64,000 nucleotides of DNA, from the NCBI RefSeq assembly GCF_036785885.1, contig NC_092323.1, positions 4,938,501 to 5,002,500 of the forward strand, read 5' to 3'. Source of the DNA: Coffea arabica (taxonomy: Eukaryota; Streptophyta; Magnoliopsida; Gentianales; Rubiaceae). The notes under the pieces were generated by a model, which was given only the letters and a program-made list of their open reading frames with translations, had not been told where the DNA came from and searched no databases. Below, piece after piece: positions 30,068 through 43,439 of this stretch (position 1 is the stretch's first letter; every line of letters begins with the position of its first letter). Both the position numbers and the translations under genes were made by a program.

Positions 30068-33000
30068 CATTTTTTTGCTTTGTTTCATTGTGGTTCGACC
30101 ACCAATGTGGTGAGTCGACTACATATGAGCATTGAAATTTTGAAATTAAAATGACATAAATTACTGTTGGAGTGGGTATAGATAAGATCAACTATGAAAA
30201 TGCATTAGTACGCTAGATTAAATTTGATGAATCTTAGGAGGTTTCGTCGGATGAGGTGGGAGGGATTGTAAATAGAGATTTCTGGATTCAAGATTTTTTA
30301 TTTTTCAAAAAAAAAAGAAGATAAATTTAAGTGATAGCGCTACTATTTTATCTTTTTTTATGAAAAAATGTTAGAACTAATATCATTTTATTGATTTGCA
30401 TCTCAACAAATGGTTAAAAAGTGACTAGATTACTCTTTGTGGTGATAGCAGTATCACCTCCACTAGTAGCAATTGTGTGACCAACATATCCTCTAAAATC
30501 CTATGATTAGCGTGGATGCTGCAGTTCGCCATCACTCTTTGTTCACGAAAAATACCTTGCTATCACACGTTTAGCAAAGGTCGAAGGGGATAAATTGAAA
30601 CTAGGAACAATTAGCATGCAGTAACAGATTGAAGTAACTGAGTTAAGTTCAGTTGCCATTCATGAATTATGCCCGTAAAATTTTTGTGCGCTAAAAAGTG
30701 GTGTATAGTTTTCGTTATTGTAGTAATGGTCTTGTGCTGGATCATACCCATATATTGAACACAAAAAATATGACAACAAATGCTCGTGAATATGACAACA
30801 AATTCAATTTACTTAGTTAAACTGATTTATTGATGAAATAATCGTTGCAGTTGGGGTATGAGTCATGACAGCATCTGCTTTTGTCTTCGACTACTTTCAT
30901 CGCACCTTTTTCTGGCCCGGCGGCCGGAATTGCAAGCTCGACGGATTTAGGATGAGTGTACTGCCTCCAAACTTCGTAACTGCCAGGCCAATTACAAATA
31001 CATGCTCAAATTTTATTTTATTTTTTGGTCGTCTCCACCGTAATCCTGACCATTAGAGACCTTTCATAACCTGCCGGTCCAAGATGCAGAATAAATAAGA
31101 AAAGATGAAAGAAGGCAAAACCGTAGACGTCAGTCAATTTGTTTTTAGTACCCACCCCAAAAACCAAAAAAGAAAAAAAAAAAAGAGTCAATTTGTTTTT
31201 TGCATGATCCAACCACCAAGAGTCTGTTGCTTATTGTACTAGTACTTGTTTAGTCATCGAAAGACCTCAAATGACCGCTACTACTGAGCCAATGCCGATG
31301 CTAGTTGTCAATGCCACCCCACGACAATCGGACCACCCCCGGAAGGAGAAAAAAAAAAAAAGAACTCACAAAATAAAGCACATCACGACTTAGAATTTCT
31401 TCTATAATTGACCTATGCAACGATAAGAAAATTACATAACAAGTCTTGAAACATTTTTCAAAAGCGTTGTTCACATATCACATCACGATATGGTTGAATG
31501 AATAAATTCCAACTCCAACGGTCATTCTTGGGACGCGTTTGATAAAATGAAACCTGAAGTTTGGATCCATTAAATTATTGGATCCATTAAACCTGAAGTA
31601 CTAAATTTGATGCACTTGAACGTATATCACATTTATTTTTTAAAACAAATTTTATCTAGATTATTCAGTGTCATTTAATTAATTCAGATATTCTAATTTT
31701 TATTATCAAATACACGTATACATACTGAGATTTGAATACATTAAATTTAAATGCCGAACAGAACTAAACTCGTGCTCATTGCTTTAAGCCTTTACAGAGC
31801 TATAGCCATCATAACCATTAATTTCTAATAAAAACTTTCTTGCGTACAATAACAACCAAATTGTTGGTCAGTCAGGCAACAGGAAGCATTATAGTTGTTG
31901 GCGTAGCAGCCAGTAAAATTAGCAGCTTTCAAAGCTGATTGCCGCAGCCGCCGCCAACGGCGGAGCCTCCACCACAACTCTTTACTGCTCATCCATATAC
32001 CTTCCTCTGGTACGAGCCTTTAAGAAGGGGATCCCCATCTGTTCCGTCTGATCCTGCTCTCCATGGCTTGCTTGATGCCTCTCCCACGCTCTTCGGCTCA
32101 ACAGTCTGTCAACCTTTTCTTACTGGAGACGTGTCCGATTCAGAAGCCCAGACGACCCAACTGGACCACCGCCCCCACGTGGCCCGGGCCACCCCTGCCG
32201 GCCTTGCCACCTGGACCCGCATCTTACGAGACAAGTAGAGGACCACCCCGTGTCGATAGCACTGCTATTTCGCCACCATTTCCCACTCTTGGGTTTCCAC
32301 AAGTGCTTGCCTTTCAATTATTTCAGGTCCTTGTCGACGTGGGCCCAGGCCCTAAAGCTTTGTCCATGCTCCTAACAGGCCACACTCGACTCGATGCCTT
32401 ATACGCCGTGTGCTTTTTCACAGTTTTTCCTTGTGCGTTTTTTTCTTTAATTTGTTCTCTCTAATTTTTTTTTTTCAAATTTCTTCTCTTGTCTTTTTCC
32501 TTTTTATTCTTTGCTTTAACTTCAACCTTAAATGAGCAACGATCAAATACAAAGAATGGAAAACTGCACGGTGAAATGAAACAAGAGAGAAGAGAAGAAA
32601 TTCAAGCAAGAAGATCATTTACAGCAAAGAAATGGGCGCTATGCAGAGAAAAATGCCGACGAGTGTGGTGTGGTGTGGAGCCATATCATACCATGAGAAT
32701 GTTGGTCCTTTAGTTAGTGTAATCATCAGATGAGAAAGTGACCTAATTGAGAAGGACATGCATGGCGATGGCATGGCTCTTCCATTCTCAAGTGCCCAGT
32801 TCGAACTAGCATCGCAACAACAAATATTAACACCGCCCCGCAAAATTTCCATGAGCAAAGGAAGTTAAGAAAGCCCGCTACCTCCCAATTGGAATGGTGA
32901 CCGACATTGGAAGTCGCCAAAACACAGGCACCGTGTCCTCAAGAAATTACAAATTATTGCGCATCTACGCATTAGAAAGCTCCTACTAGATCCGAGATGA

Positions 33001-36000
33001 CATGCATAGACCTTTGTGAATCCAGAGTAAGTAAGATGTCACAAGAAGTTAAAATTATTCTTCCTAATCTATCATATAGATAGACTTTGGCTCTTATTGT
33101 TGTCAAGGCAACTTCTGTATATTCTTTTTTGTATAATGATGATATGATCTGTCGGAAAGAAACCTTGTAATTACTTCAAACAGATATCTGTCAAATAGTT
33201 CGCCAGATAATGCAAGAAGACATTCCTCCAACAAAAAAAGACCTGAATCTCACATCACATTTATAAGTTTGTTAATCTCAGATGGAAACAATTTTCATCC
33301 CCCGGTGTGTTGTAGTTGTAGTTGTAGTTGTAGGAGAGTAAAAATTAATTGCTGTTGCAATTTGTAATATAGAACGCGATATTGGAAAACAAGCACTATG
33401 TGACCTCTTCGGGCGTAATAAATTATAAACTATAACACAGGTACAATTGTTGGAAAAGAAAAAAAACTTTTGAAGCTACCAAAGGTGATTGACATACATC
33501 TTTCTAATCTCTCACAGACGGGGGCGGTCCTATTCTCTTTAGCATTTGATTACGTCGTTCACTTGTCTTTCTAAAAACAAGTGGTCTGTTTCTTTCTTGT
33601 TTAAAAAAACACAACCCGGAGTCAGTACCCTTGTGTGACATGAATGGCACCTTTGAAATCGACAACTTTGCCACATTACTTAAGCTGATTTTCTTAAAAT
33701 TTTTAGTGTCAACATGGATGGATTTCAACTTTTCGGGCCAATGGCGGAGGTAACCGTATCAATAAAAATCATCTATCTAATGTTTTGGTGGGGCTTTATG
33801 TCACGAGGCTTAAATACTAAGGAAAATGTTATCAGGCTTTGTAGGTTGCTTAAACGTCATACGCAGGATCAAGAGATCCCACTTCAATCGTTGGGCATTG
33901 GTTGGTTAGCTTTTCACATCGTTAGGTAAAAGGTACCTTTTTCAATTCTTTCTTACTTAATCTCTTGTGCAAACAAACAATTAGGAAATCATTGCTCTTG
34001 TGATTATACATTTGTAGGTGCTTATTATTATTATTATTTTCCGGTGACATTTAAGGTTCTTTCTTTTTTAAAAAATCATCCCTTTTATATGTTAGGTTGG
34101 ATATATCTCAATTCGCGACTGCAGCAGCCAATGATTGTCCATCAATTATAGTACCATCACGGGAACATAGATTTCAGGTCCTCGAAGTACTATGGACTCT
34201 ATTTTTTTTTTTTTTTGGTGGCATTTCGTCAAATCGACTTTATACTTATAGCGCTGAGAATTTTAAGCTTACCGTGTATAGTCCAAAAAAGGGAAAAAAA
34301 AAAAAAAAAACTTGGACAAGGCTAAGGATGATAGGAGGAGTCGAGGACTCTGTTCCAATTTGGTAGTAATCGGAGTGCTGGGACTGAAAAGATCATACTT
34401 ACTAGTATATGGTAGCTGAATCTCGTTTTCTTCACTTGTCGAGTCTTCATAGATCTTATCATCCGCAGCTTCACAGTTGCACAATTGTAGTTTGGACTAA
34501 TAATGATTTGACCTAATTCTACGATTTCAACTATGAGAATCAAATTGAGGTGACATCAAAGTTGGAGAAATTATAGGCTGAAGTGAACTAACGTCTTTTG
34601 ATATGTATATTAAGAAATAGGAAAATGCCTTCGATCAAGCATCACAAAATTCGATCAGTTTAGGGTATATTCAATAAGCTTTAAGGGAGAGTCACTTGTA
34701 GTTTTGAGGCAATTTTTTATGTTAAAAGCTTTAACAACGCTAGGAGGTAGCGAAACATAAAGGAAAATAATACCCCGACTGACTGGGTACCAAGTCAACT
34801 TGATCAGAACCAGCGTTCAAACCTTTTGAATTGGCAAATCTACTCGAGCCTTCGACGTTGCTAAACTCTTGCATATAATTTGCTGGTCATGATGTAGATA
34901 TGTGTAAACATTTTATTTTACCATGGCCCTTTTTTAAAAAAAAAAAAAAAATTGGATTGCGTACAAAGATCACTTTTTAGATTGACGGCGAAAAAAAAAT
35001 AATAAAGGGTAACACGCGTTTGAGGGCTAATCATGACAACATGATTTGCAATTTTTCTCAGTTTGAATGGTCCAACTGAACGGAGATAGGGAGTATAGAC
35101 TAACCCAGGTGCAGTTTGATAGACTCCTACAATTTTTTTTTTTTGTTTTTTTTAAAGTTGCAAGAGTCTTCAAAAACTTGTAGGCTGTTAAATCTCTGCG
35201 TACCAGTTGCTCCGAAGTTCCAGAATGCGGACAAAATATTTCTTTATACTATATTCTACCACGTATTCGTCAAGTCCATCATCATGAATTTATGAACTTA
35301 GATTTTTATCCAAAGATTGTGATATGGATAGGAATAGATGAAAAAGAATTTGCAGACGTCCCGGAGGCGGTGAAGTCATTCTTGCTAGCCATATCTACAT
35401 GTAGACTCATGACATGACAGAGGTATCTTCGTCCATAGAAACAAAAGTCGAAGTCATTGATGCAGCTGCAAACCTGTAACCCCTTTATGGAAAAGTGTCA
35501 TAGATTGATAACAATAAAACTGTGAAAATTAGACGAAAGTCACACGATGAATGCGGCGGGGTGTCATGAAGCTCAGTCTTGTGGGGGTCACCGGTACGAG
35601 CTTATGCTGATGTTGTGAGTATTTTCTGGACGATTCATTTCAGCAAACACAAAATGGTAAAAAATGGGATTGACATATATCATTATAGGAGGCCGATTAA
35701 AGTTAAACGACTCGCTGAGAAAGTTTTAATCTAATGGGTAAGTAAGGTTGAAAACCCAAGACTTAAATGCCACCCATCCTGCCCCGGAAATTTTATTTAA
35801 ATTTAAGGGAGAAAAAAAAAAAGTGAAACCAACTCTGTGGACGAACTTCTCAATTTTCTACTATAGTGTTTTGAACAGGGCTACCAAAATAAGGGTCACT
35901 TTTCCCCCTTTGATTAGAAAATGAGTATCTACTGGTATATGTATTATCAATGGCGTGGCGTCCTGACCAATAAGATTGGACTGCAGCCATTAAAAAAAAA

Positions 36001-37049
36001 AGAAGAAGAAGAAAAAAAAATGGAGGGCTGGAACGCCAGCAACGACGGTCTAACGAACGAATAATAAGATAATATGGTGCAAATATATATATAGTCTGAT
36101 CAGAAGTGCAACGCCAAATTATTATTCAGAAAATCATCAAACTAATTGTCAATATTATCGTGGTTACTTTGTACTGCTCTGCCAATTGACTTGAGAATTG
36201 AAGCCAAAATGATATCGACAAAACGGGTTGTCCATCCAATAATTATACGGGTGAATACATCAAGTATGCAGCTAAAGCAAAAGGAATTAATCCCCATGTC
36301 AAATTTTCACCGAGTGGAGTTGTGGTCACGGCAGGACGAAGCTTTGGAAATTATATGTGTCCCTTGTTAAAGGTGGGAAGAAAAGGGAAGCATCCGGAAA
36401 AGGAAAGGAAGGAATAATTTTTGACTGTTGTCGAAAGGAGTTAACCAGAAAAAAAAAAATTTTTTTTTTTTAAAAAGAGAGAGATAAAGTTGAGAGACCA
36501 TTCGGATTCAATCGATTGTTTGGAAGTAATAGTACTAACTTTTTAGTAAGGTGAGAAGTGCAAGTGGAGCTAGGTGCGGTGGTCTATTTATTTATTTATT
36601 TTGTTTCAATCTTCAATTATTAATTTCTTTTAGGGAGTTTGCATTATCAGGATTGAGATGGACTGGAATTTGTCGTCCTTTCACTTTTACTTTGCATCAT
36701 TTCCTTTTCCATTCCTCCATTAGGCAAAAGAGACAGTCGGGAATTGGCGTTGACGCTTCCTCGTACGAAGCCAGCGCTTGTAAGTTGTACCTTCTTTTAC
36801 TCTGCTTTCTTTTTCACTCTCTTATTGCTGTCTCCTCTCTTTCTGTTTTTAAATTCTTGGTTCAGAGCACAAAGAAAACGGCAACTCCTCCAACAGTTGT
36901 GGTGCAATTGATGGAATTAACTCACTCTCTTCTTTTCAGGGGTCGACAAAGCTAATAGTGGTATACGGGACTTCTTTGTGCTTTCTTCCAGACGTTTTTT
37001 TGTTGTTACTCCGTTCCCTCCGTTCTAAGAATTTTATATATATAAACCC
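30068..37049. other. Long intergenic region without a recognisable gene
   Basis: Seven kb, mostly AT-rich, with homopolymer runs. A GC-richer patch at 31930-32460 carries open frames (31939-32238) rich in Pro, without a domain I know. The frame 36551-36955 is low-complexity. No RNA gene or clear mobile element boundaries were seen. It may include distal regulatory DNA of the homeobox gene. Confidence 0.45.
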
Positions 37050-37053
37050 AAGA

Positions 37054-37095
<42 letters not shown>
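37050..37095 (+). repeat. (AG)n microsatellite
   Basis: Near-perfect AG repeat of about 45 bases directly before the family-B MITE at 37126. Confidence 0.9.
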
Positions 37096-37098
<3 letters not shown>

Positions 37099-37125
37099 GA
37101 GAGGAGGGTGGGGAGGGGAACATGC

Positions 37126-37284
37126 TCTGTTTGGATAGAATATTATTTGAAATAATTATTGTAGCACTTTTTGCGGTGTGATGTATATGAGATAAAAAGG
37201 TGGTTGGAAATATAAAAAGATAGATTGGGAAATGTATTTATGATACAAGCGAAATATTATTTGAAAAAATCTGCTTTCCAAAAT
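37126..37284. mobile_element. Small MITE, family B
   Basis: CTGTTTGGATAGAATATTATTTGAAATAATTATTG opens a segment whose core (GTGATGTATATGAGATAAAAAGG) closely matches the copy at 17846, and it ends near TTTCCAAAA. About 160 bp, non-coding. Confidence 0.7.
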
Positions 37285-37437
37285 CTACTAGTAGTGTTAA
37301 TCTGTTAAGCTTTCTATTCTGAAACGCACAACCATAAATAGTGAGATGCGTTTGAATAGGAGATTACTTATAATATTATTTAATACGTAAAATTTCAATA
37401 TTTTTTATGATATATATTATGTTCATGCGTAAAGTAT

Positions 37438-38085
37438 TATATCTCACATTGGTCCGAGAAATGAAGAAAATATAGTTAATATGCAAGTAAGACCCGAGAC
37501 GTAACAGTTTAAATTGTTGGGTCAGAGTTGGGTTCCTGACTTAAATATTGGACTCTTTTAAAATGTTTTTCCCTAACAAGTGATATTAGAGTTCCAAATT
37601 GTGAGATTGAACTATTCATGGCCAAGTGGATTTTGTCCAAAGTTTGGCTAGTGAAAGTTTTCTTCTTAATGGTGGATCGAAAGAAGTTTGATTGGTATTG
37701 GATCAGGTGCGCCATAGATTTGGCAAGGGATCCGATTGGTGATCCTACATTGGTTCAAAAGATGAAGAAAAAACGGTTAATATATAAGTAAAAATCCGAG
37801 ACCTAACAGCTTAAGTTGAATTCCTAACTGATATATTGGACTCCTTGGAGATAAGAATTGGGTTTCTGACTTATATATTGAACACTTTGGTAAACTCTCT
37901 CGAGATGTTCCCCCTATCAATATGATGTATATAAAATAAAAGATAATTATATAATTTTACAATTTAAGTTTTTAGGGCATAGTTAGATTCCTAACTTATA
38001 TATTGAATTTTTTTTGGTGAATTCTCTCGAGATATCTCCCCTTATCAATATGATATATATAAAATACAAAATAATTATATTAATT
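37438..38085 (+). repeat. TRIM-like / LTR-fragment cluster of direct repeats
   Basis: A segment at about 37443 (CACATTGGTCCGAGAAATGAAG ... TTCCTGACTTAAATATTGGACTC) recurs at about 37744 (TACATTGGTTCAAAAGATGAAG ... TTCCTAACTGATATATTGGACTC). Between them, GTGATATTAGAGTTCC (37582) resembles the initiator-tRNA-Met primer-binding site TGGTATCAGAGC. This is the layout of a TRIM element, two short LTRs about 300 bp apart. A further unit (TTATATATTGAA ... CTCTCGAGAT ... CAATATGAT) is tandemly repeated at 37870 and 37995. Confidence 0.5.
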
Positions 38086-38702
38086 TTTTTTTACAGATAA
38101 TATGATAGGTAAGGCTGCACAGCAAGATTTAAATAGGATAGTTATCAAAGGATGGTTGATTTCCTTCGTGGCTCATTCAGAGGACGTTTGTACTTGAACA
38201 AATAGCAATTAATCGCTTCAAGACCGCGCATAAATTAGAAAAGTGACCTATACCTGCACAGGCCATCGGTGTGGTAAAATTAAAAGGGGCACGTGTGCAG
38301 ATAACACTCGCACTTGTGCGAAAGAAGGGATACGTATAATACGGGTTCAATGATGAAGTGGTCCCTGAATCGGGCAAGCGTGTGAGGGAGGGTGAGATTC
38401 ACGTGACATCATCCAAAAGGCGACAGATGGGAGAAGGTTGGCCTGTCAATTATCAATCTAGTTTGCAGTTGGAAAGTTATCTCTCCTACAAATTGGGCGT
38501 GAGATGATCAACAGCAAGCCACCGTATTTCATTTCTTCTTCATTCTTATTGGTGGCAGAAAACAAAAAACACACCCACACACACACAAAAAAAAGGGTGA
38601 AAACAAATTGAATAATCTAAAATAGAGCGTAAGTTCTTTTCTTTTTTTTCTTTTTGGGTAGTTATGCCGCCAACAATTATGTTTTGGGATAGCAATACAA
38701 GA

Positions 38703-38870
38703 ATGTGTTTTGATTGGAAATTTATTGGGAGAAGTTTTTAATTGTTTATAATATTTTTTTGTGACGTGATATGCATAATAAAAAGATAATTAGAAATTAA
38801 AAACTGGTAAAAAAACGTGCTAGGTAACCTTCAAAATCATTTTTTCCCAAATAACTTTTTATATCAAATA
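38703..38870. mobile_element. Degenerate MITE, family B relative
   Basis: GTGTTTTGATTGGAAATTTATT opens the copy. The core GTGATATGCATAATAAAAAG then ATAATTAGAAATTAAAAA parallels the family-B core. The ends are decayed. Confidence 0.4.
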
Positions 38871-40006
38871 GTAAAGCAATGGCACATATATGACTCAGTG
38901 AATGGTAGTGAAGAAAAATGGTAATAAAACGTGACAGATTAAAAGGCACCGTTAACCTCTTTTCTTGAAGCGCAAAGAAATTCACCCTATTTTAGTGCAG
39001 CCATCAATCGCTTTGAGTTGTTTAGCAGGTAATTTACAATGTTTTCCTACATGTACACATGAACCTCATGTTTAAAGAAAATTTATGGGAAAATCGTTCA
39101 AAATATTCATCATATTTCGCTAAATAAATTTTTTTTCACCTTTTACTTTTAAAATAGTAATTTTAAGTCCCTTACAAAATTAAGCCGATAAAATTTGACG
39201 CCAATAAAAATTTTCAATCACTTTTTTCCTTGAATCCATCATATGACTCACACGTGGTCTTTTTTTTCTTGGACAAAAAAGTTAGATTTTATTTGTAATT
39301 AAAGAAACAACTTAATCCAATATTTATTTTTGCCTCTAAAAATGTAGGATTTGACCCAAATCATATTAATTTTTCTTCTAAAAAAGTGGGATTTGATTCA
39401 ATTTACATTCATTTCTGGCATAAAAAAAGTGGGATCTAACGTTTTCATACATAAAAAATGACTCCATGTAGTTGTTCAAACGTTGTGTCAGAATTACTAG
39501 TACATTAATTATTCTCGACTAGACAACAAAAAAAGCAGGAATGATAGACGTAGAGAGTGTTTCTCACCATTTGATTTCACATAGAATGATAAAGACGACA
39601 ATTTCTCAAAGGAGCGGAAAAACACTTTCAAACTGAACCACAAAACCTATTAGGATGTGAATTATGGTTCATATACATTTCTAAGTAAGCTTGTGGATTC
39701 CTAAAGGATAGGAAAGATGATGGAAGTACTAGTTCGGTTAAATTCGTCAATCAAGCAAAACTTCATATTTTAGAGGCATCATATTGGTTGCTAGATGGAT
39801 ATTGTCTTTGTACAGAAGGTATATAATATTCCTTTTTTTTTAATATATATTTATTAAAAAAAAGGAATATACTTTCTGATATGTGAAAGAAAGCCTTCCC
39901 AATAATAACAAATCCAACATTTCAATTTCTGCCAACTCCAAACATTTGAATTTTATAGACAGTACTTTTTGGGTCCTAATCTCCACAAGATAAAACTAAA
40001 AGAAAT
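38871..40006. other. Intergenic region
   Basis: AT-rich DNA with a short A/T inverted run near 39832-39865. I see nothing coding. Confidence 0.45.
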
Positions 40007-40140
40007 AATCTTTTTATACATTATCAGTGTATACACTACTGTTGTTTGATGTATTGTGGTTAATTTTAATTTGAATTTGAAGTTCAAATTTCACATACGT
40101 ATCATGTATCCAACCATCTCACAGTGTATATATGATGAAC
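40007..40140. mobile_element. Palindromic MITE, family C (diverged copy)
   Basis: AATCTTTTTATACATTATCAG then TGTATACACT at the left and CACAGTGTATATATGATG at the right flank the core AATTTGAAGTTCAAATTTCACATA. It is the same design as the copies at 25594 and 53272. Confidence 0.6.
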
Positions 40141-41831
40141 TGAAACTAAAAAACGTCAATAAATCAAATATCTATTTGAAAAAATCATTTCCTTTTATCT
40201 TCTTGTAATTTTCTACTATAAGTTGGTTAAGTGAAGGCTCAAAGTCTACATAGAGCATTTTATTCGATACATTTATTTCATAACATCTCTGTTCCAATCT
40301 TCCTAAACGGTTTGACAAGTTTGTCATTTTGTGCTTAATGCCGATTGAGCCCTGCCAAATTGCCTACCAACTCTCTGCAGGCGATTTTAATTTGATGAGA
40401 AGTAAAAGCCATGCTATGCTGTTAATATCTCGAGGCAACGTACGTGCAAAAATCAAAATGTAGAAAAATGTCCTTTTTTCTCTGGTTCTCGAATTTTATG
40501 TGGTGCAGATACAATAATGAATGTAAGATTCAATAATGGCCTTTGAATCTAGACATGAATGAGGATTTCTCTGTAAATACGTTTGTAGTATTTCTTTCGT
40601 CTATTTAAGTTCTGATTTCGGACCGGGGGCTGAATCATAGCATAATTTCTCCTCGTAGTGATTTAAAACCAACTTACAGAAGGACGACATTAAATTCTGA
40701 AGGCGGAATTTGTGAATGACGGAAATGACCTGTTTGGACGTTGCTGGTACAAGCTGTCCTGTACCATGAATTCTGTATTGGAATTCCTAGACAGTGTAAT
40801 AACTTCTCTAGTTGCATTCCACATGATTAAACCGATGGGTATCAACAATTTTTTTTTTTAAAAAAAAAAAAATTAGAAAAACTCTAAAACAAGACAAAAT
40901 CTCAATTCAGCGTCACTTTCATTCCAACTTGATAACAGAATGAAGCCCAATCCACATTTTTCTTTAAAATCTCAAAGTAAATCATGCTTGAATTGTCCTC
41001 GTTTTCAATATTAGAAATTTCCCCATAATTCGTTATGCTTTCTGAAACCCAATTCTAGTCCTTCAAAAAAGTCCAATCGCTGTCGCCATTCGGCCAATCT
41101 GAAAAAGTAAGAAAATATCAAGCCAATTGGACACGGATCCGAAACCAGAGTAATGCACGATACCACTTCCACTTGACATTAGTGAATGGGCGCGAGGGAC
41201 ATGGATGGATTACTACTTACAAGAATTCACCGAAGGCAAATGAAAGGAGTAGACATTACTCTCTCAAAATTTCAATGTCAACACCCGGTGTCATTTATTT
41301 ATTTATTCATAATTTAGATTTCAAATTAATTAATTATTTGATAAAATTAAACTCATCCCACTTTCAAATAAAACATGATCGCGAGGAAGCGCGAACAAAA
41401 TCCGAATTCATAACGAGGTCTACGATTCCGATTCCTGAATTTGAACCAACACTTGAAACATTTATGTTCTCATAATGATCGGGAAAGCAGCTAAGCACTC
41501 GAAAAACAATTTTCTTTCTTGGATAAATCAAAACGAAATGGATATGGTTGAATCTGATAAAAGGAAACAGAAACAAAAAAGGAGAAGGAAAAGCAATACC
41601 ACGAGAAAAAAGGAAAAATTAAATTAAAGTGGATCCACATTGGCTGCAAATCAGTTACGTGTGGCTTTCAACCTTATAGCGTTCGCTCCCGCCCAAACGT
41701 AACTCTTCACGGCTAACTGTTGGCACGTGCCAGCCATCTTTGGCCTTTCCCTTTTGTTATCATTAATTATATAGCCCTTTGGGGGCTGCACTGTTAAATT
41801 CTTCGTTCAGCTGCGTTTTTAATCCAACAAA
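40141..41831. other. Intergenic region
   Basis: AT-rich DNA with a T/A homopolymer junction at 40850-40871. No supported gene. Confidence 0.45.
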
Positions 41832-42052
41832 GTCATTGTTTGGCAGACAAGTTTTTTTGCCAAGTTCATCTGTTACAAATTTTTTAAAAACTTTAACTAC
41901 AGTAACTTCAAAAAACTTCTCAAAGTTTTTAAATTATACATTTCAAAATATTCAAAAAAAGCACAATTCAAAAATTTTGTTAAAAACTTCTACAGTAAAC
42001 TATATTAAAATTTTAAACAAACACCAAAAAAACTCACTTGCCAAATGGGGTT
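41832..42052. mobile_element. MITE, family D (TTTGGCA ends)
   Basis: GTCATTGTTTGGCAGACAAG then TTTTTTTGCC at the left is mirrored by AAAAAAACTCACTTGCC then AAATGGGG at the right. The 220-bp core is AT-rich with repeated CAAAATATTCAAAA and TTAAAAACTT segments. Non-coding. Confidence 0.6.
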
Positions 42053-43073
42053 AAAATTTTTTATTCACGAACAGGCACATTTTCGAATACTGCTACTATT
42101 ATTCATTTTGCAATTATAATATTCAGACAAGTTTAATGAGTATCATAAGAAAATTAGATTGGACACCATTCAATATATCTGTCTCACTCAACATTTAACA
42201 TGGACGCCTCTAGTATAATATTTTTTTCTTTCATCCCCTTTTTTGTTTTTTGCGTCTTCACTAATTGAAATGTTTATTTCCAGCCTTTTTACTACTAGAG
42301 AGAAACGTCAAAACGAATTGCATCAAAAATAACCAATGTTGAGGGGCCGAACGGGACCTGTCGATAAATTTAAATAGCGGGTTGAGTATTTTATCTGAAG
42401 AGTAGTGAAATTACCTTCGAGTCAAAATTTCCAAGGATAAATAGACTGTACAGATGATTTTTGTGATTTCTTAATACCATTGGTTTTATCAAATGCACCC
42501 TTCCACTCTCATTGATGTCTTAACCCTTTCCGTTTTCGGACTCTCACTTGATTCACCTAACTTACCTAGGCGATACCTAGCTATCTTTTTTTCTGTACAG
42601 ATTCTAATAAGAAATTAGTCAATAATACCAACAAGTCATTGTTGTTGATATTATTGACAAGTAATAAAATTTTCATAGAGTGCTAACGTAGAATACCTCA
42701 ATTTGGAATTATGGAATGACATTTTGAAGTCATAGTAAATAATATATTTCAAGAAAGTTGAATTTGGCTTTATATTACAACCATGGTTGTTAATACAACT
42801 TGACTTAGTTGATAAAAACAGGTCACTTCTTTACACAAAAATCGTACGTTTAAATCTCGCTATCGACATGAGAACTGTGTTGATAGGCAATTTATAAGAA
42901 TCTCTATAAGCAACTTATGGTTTCGGAGGCTTTATTCCGTGATGGTAACCGGAGAGAAACCCACCCAAACTTTTAATTTACCCAAAAAAAAGGGGTATGG
43001 TTAGTCTAATTATATGCAATCCCATGGTTACTGCTTCAACGTTGATTCGTGCGACTCGAGAACTCCTGTACTT
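42053..43073. other. Intergenic region
   Basis: AT-rich DNA with no coding sequence or RNA gene that I can recognise. Confidence 0.45.
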
Positions 43074-43224
43074 GGCCTTGTTTGGATTGCATTTTTCTGG
43101 ACTTTTTGTAAAAAAAATTACTATACCGATTTGATATATGTGAGGTAAAAAGGTGATTGAAAATTGTATCCACGAAAAATGTAGCAATTTTTCTTTGAAA
43201 ACTTGCAAGTTAGTGCAGGTTTCC
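43074..43224. mobile_element. Small MITE, family A (right end decayed)
   Basis: GGCCTTGTTTGGATTGCATT opens the copy, followed by TTACTATACCGATTTGATAT then ATGTGAGGTAAAAAGGTG, matching the copy at 17239. The right end (CTTGCAAGTTAGTGC) has lost most of its match. Confidence 0.6.
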
Positions 43225-43439
43225 TTCAAAAAAAAAAAAAAAAATTTGTGCAGGTTGGGGGCTTAGTCTAGTGGCATTTTAGTAACTTAGCATATCTTCC
43301 ACTCAATCGGACCTATAATTTTCCTAGGCCAAAATTTTGCTTTATATTAATGTTGTTGGAATAAAGTCAAAAGAAAAATATATAAATATATAAAATAAGT
43401 TCAAAATATAAATTGTTGAGTGAAAAAGGAGGGGTAGAA

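Noticed and set aside
31939-32464. Proline-rich frames in a GC-richer patch.
   Set aside because: Two overlapping frames are open at once and neither resembles a known protein; kept only as a note on the intergenic region.
36551-36955. A 134-codon frame before the (AG)n microsatellite.
   Set aside because: Low-complexity hydrophobic translation without domain or splice context.
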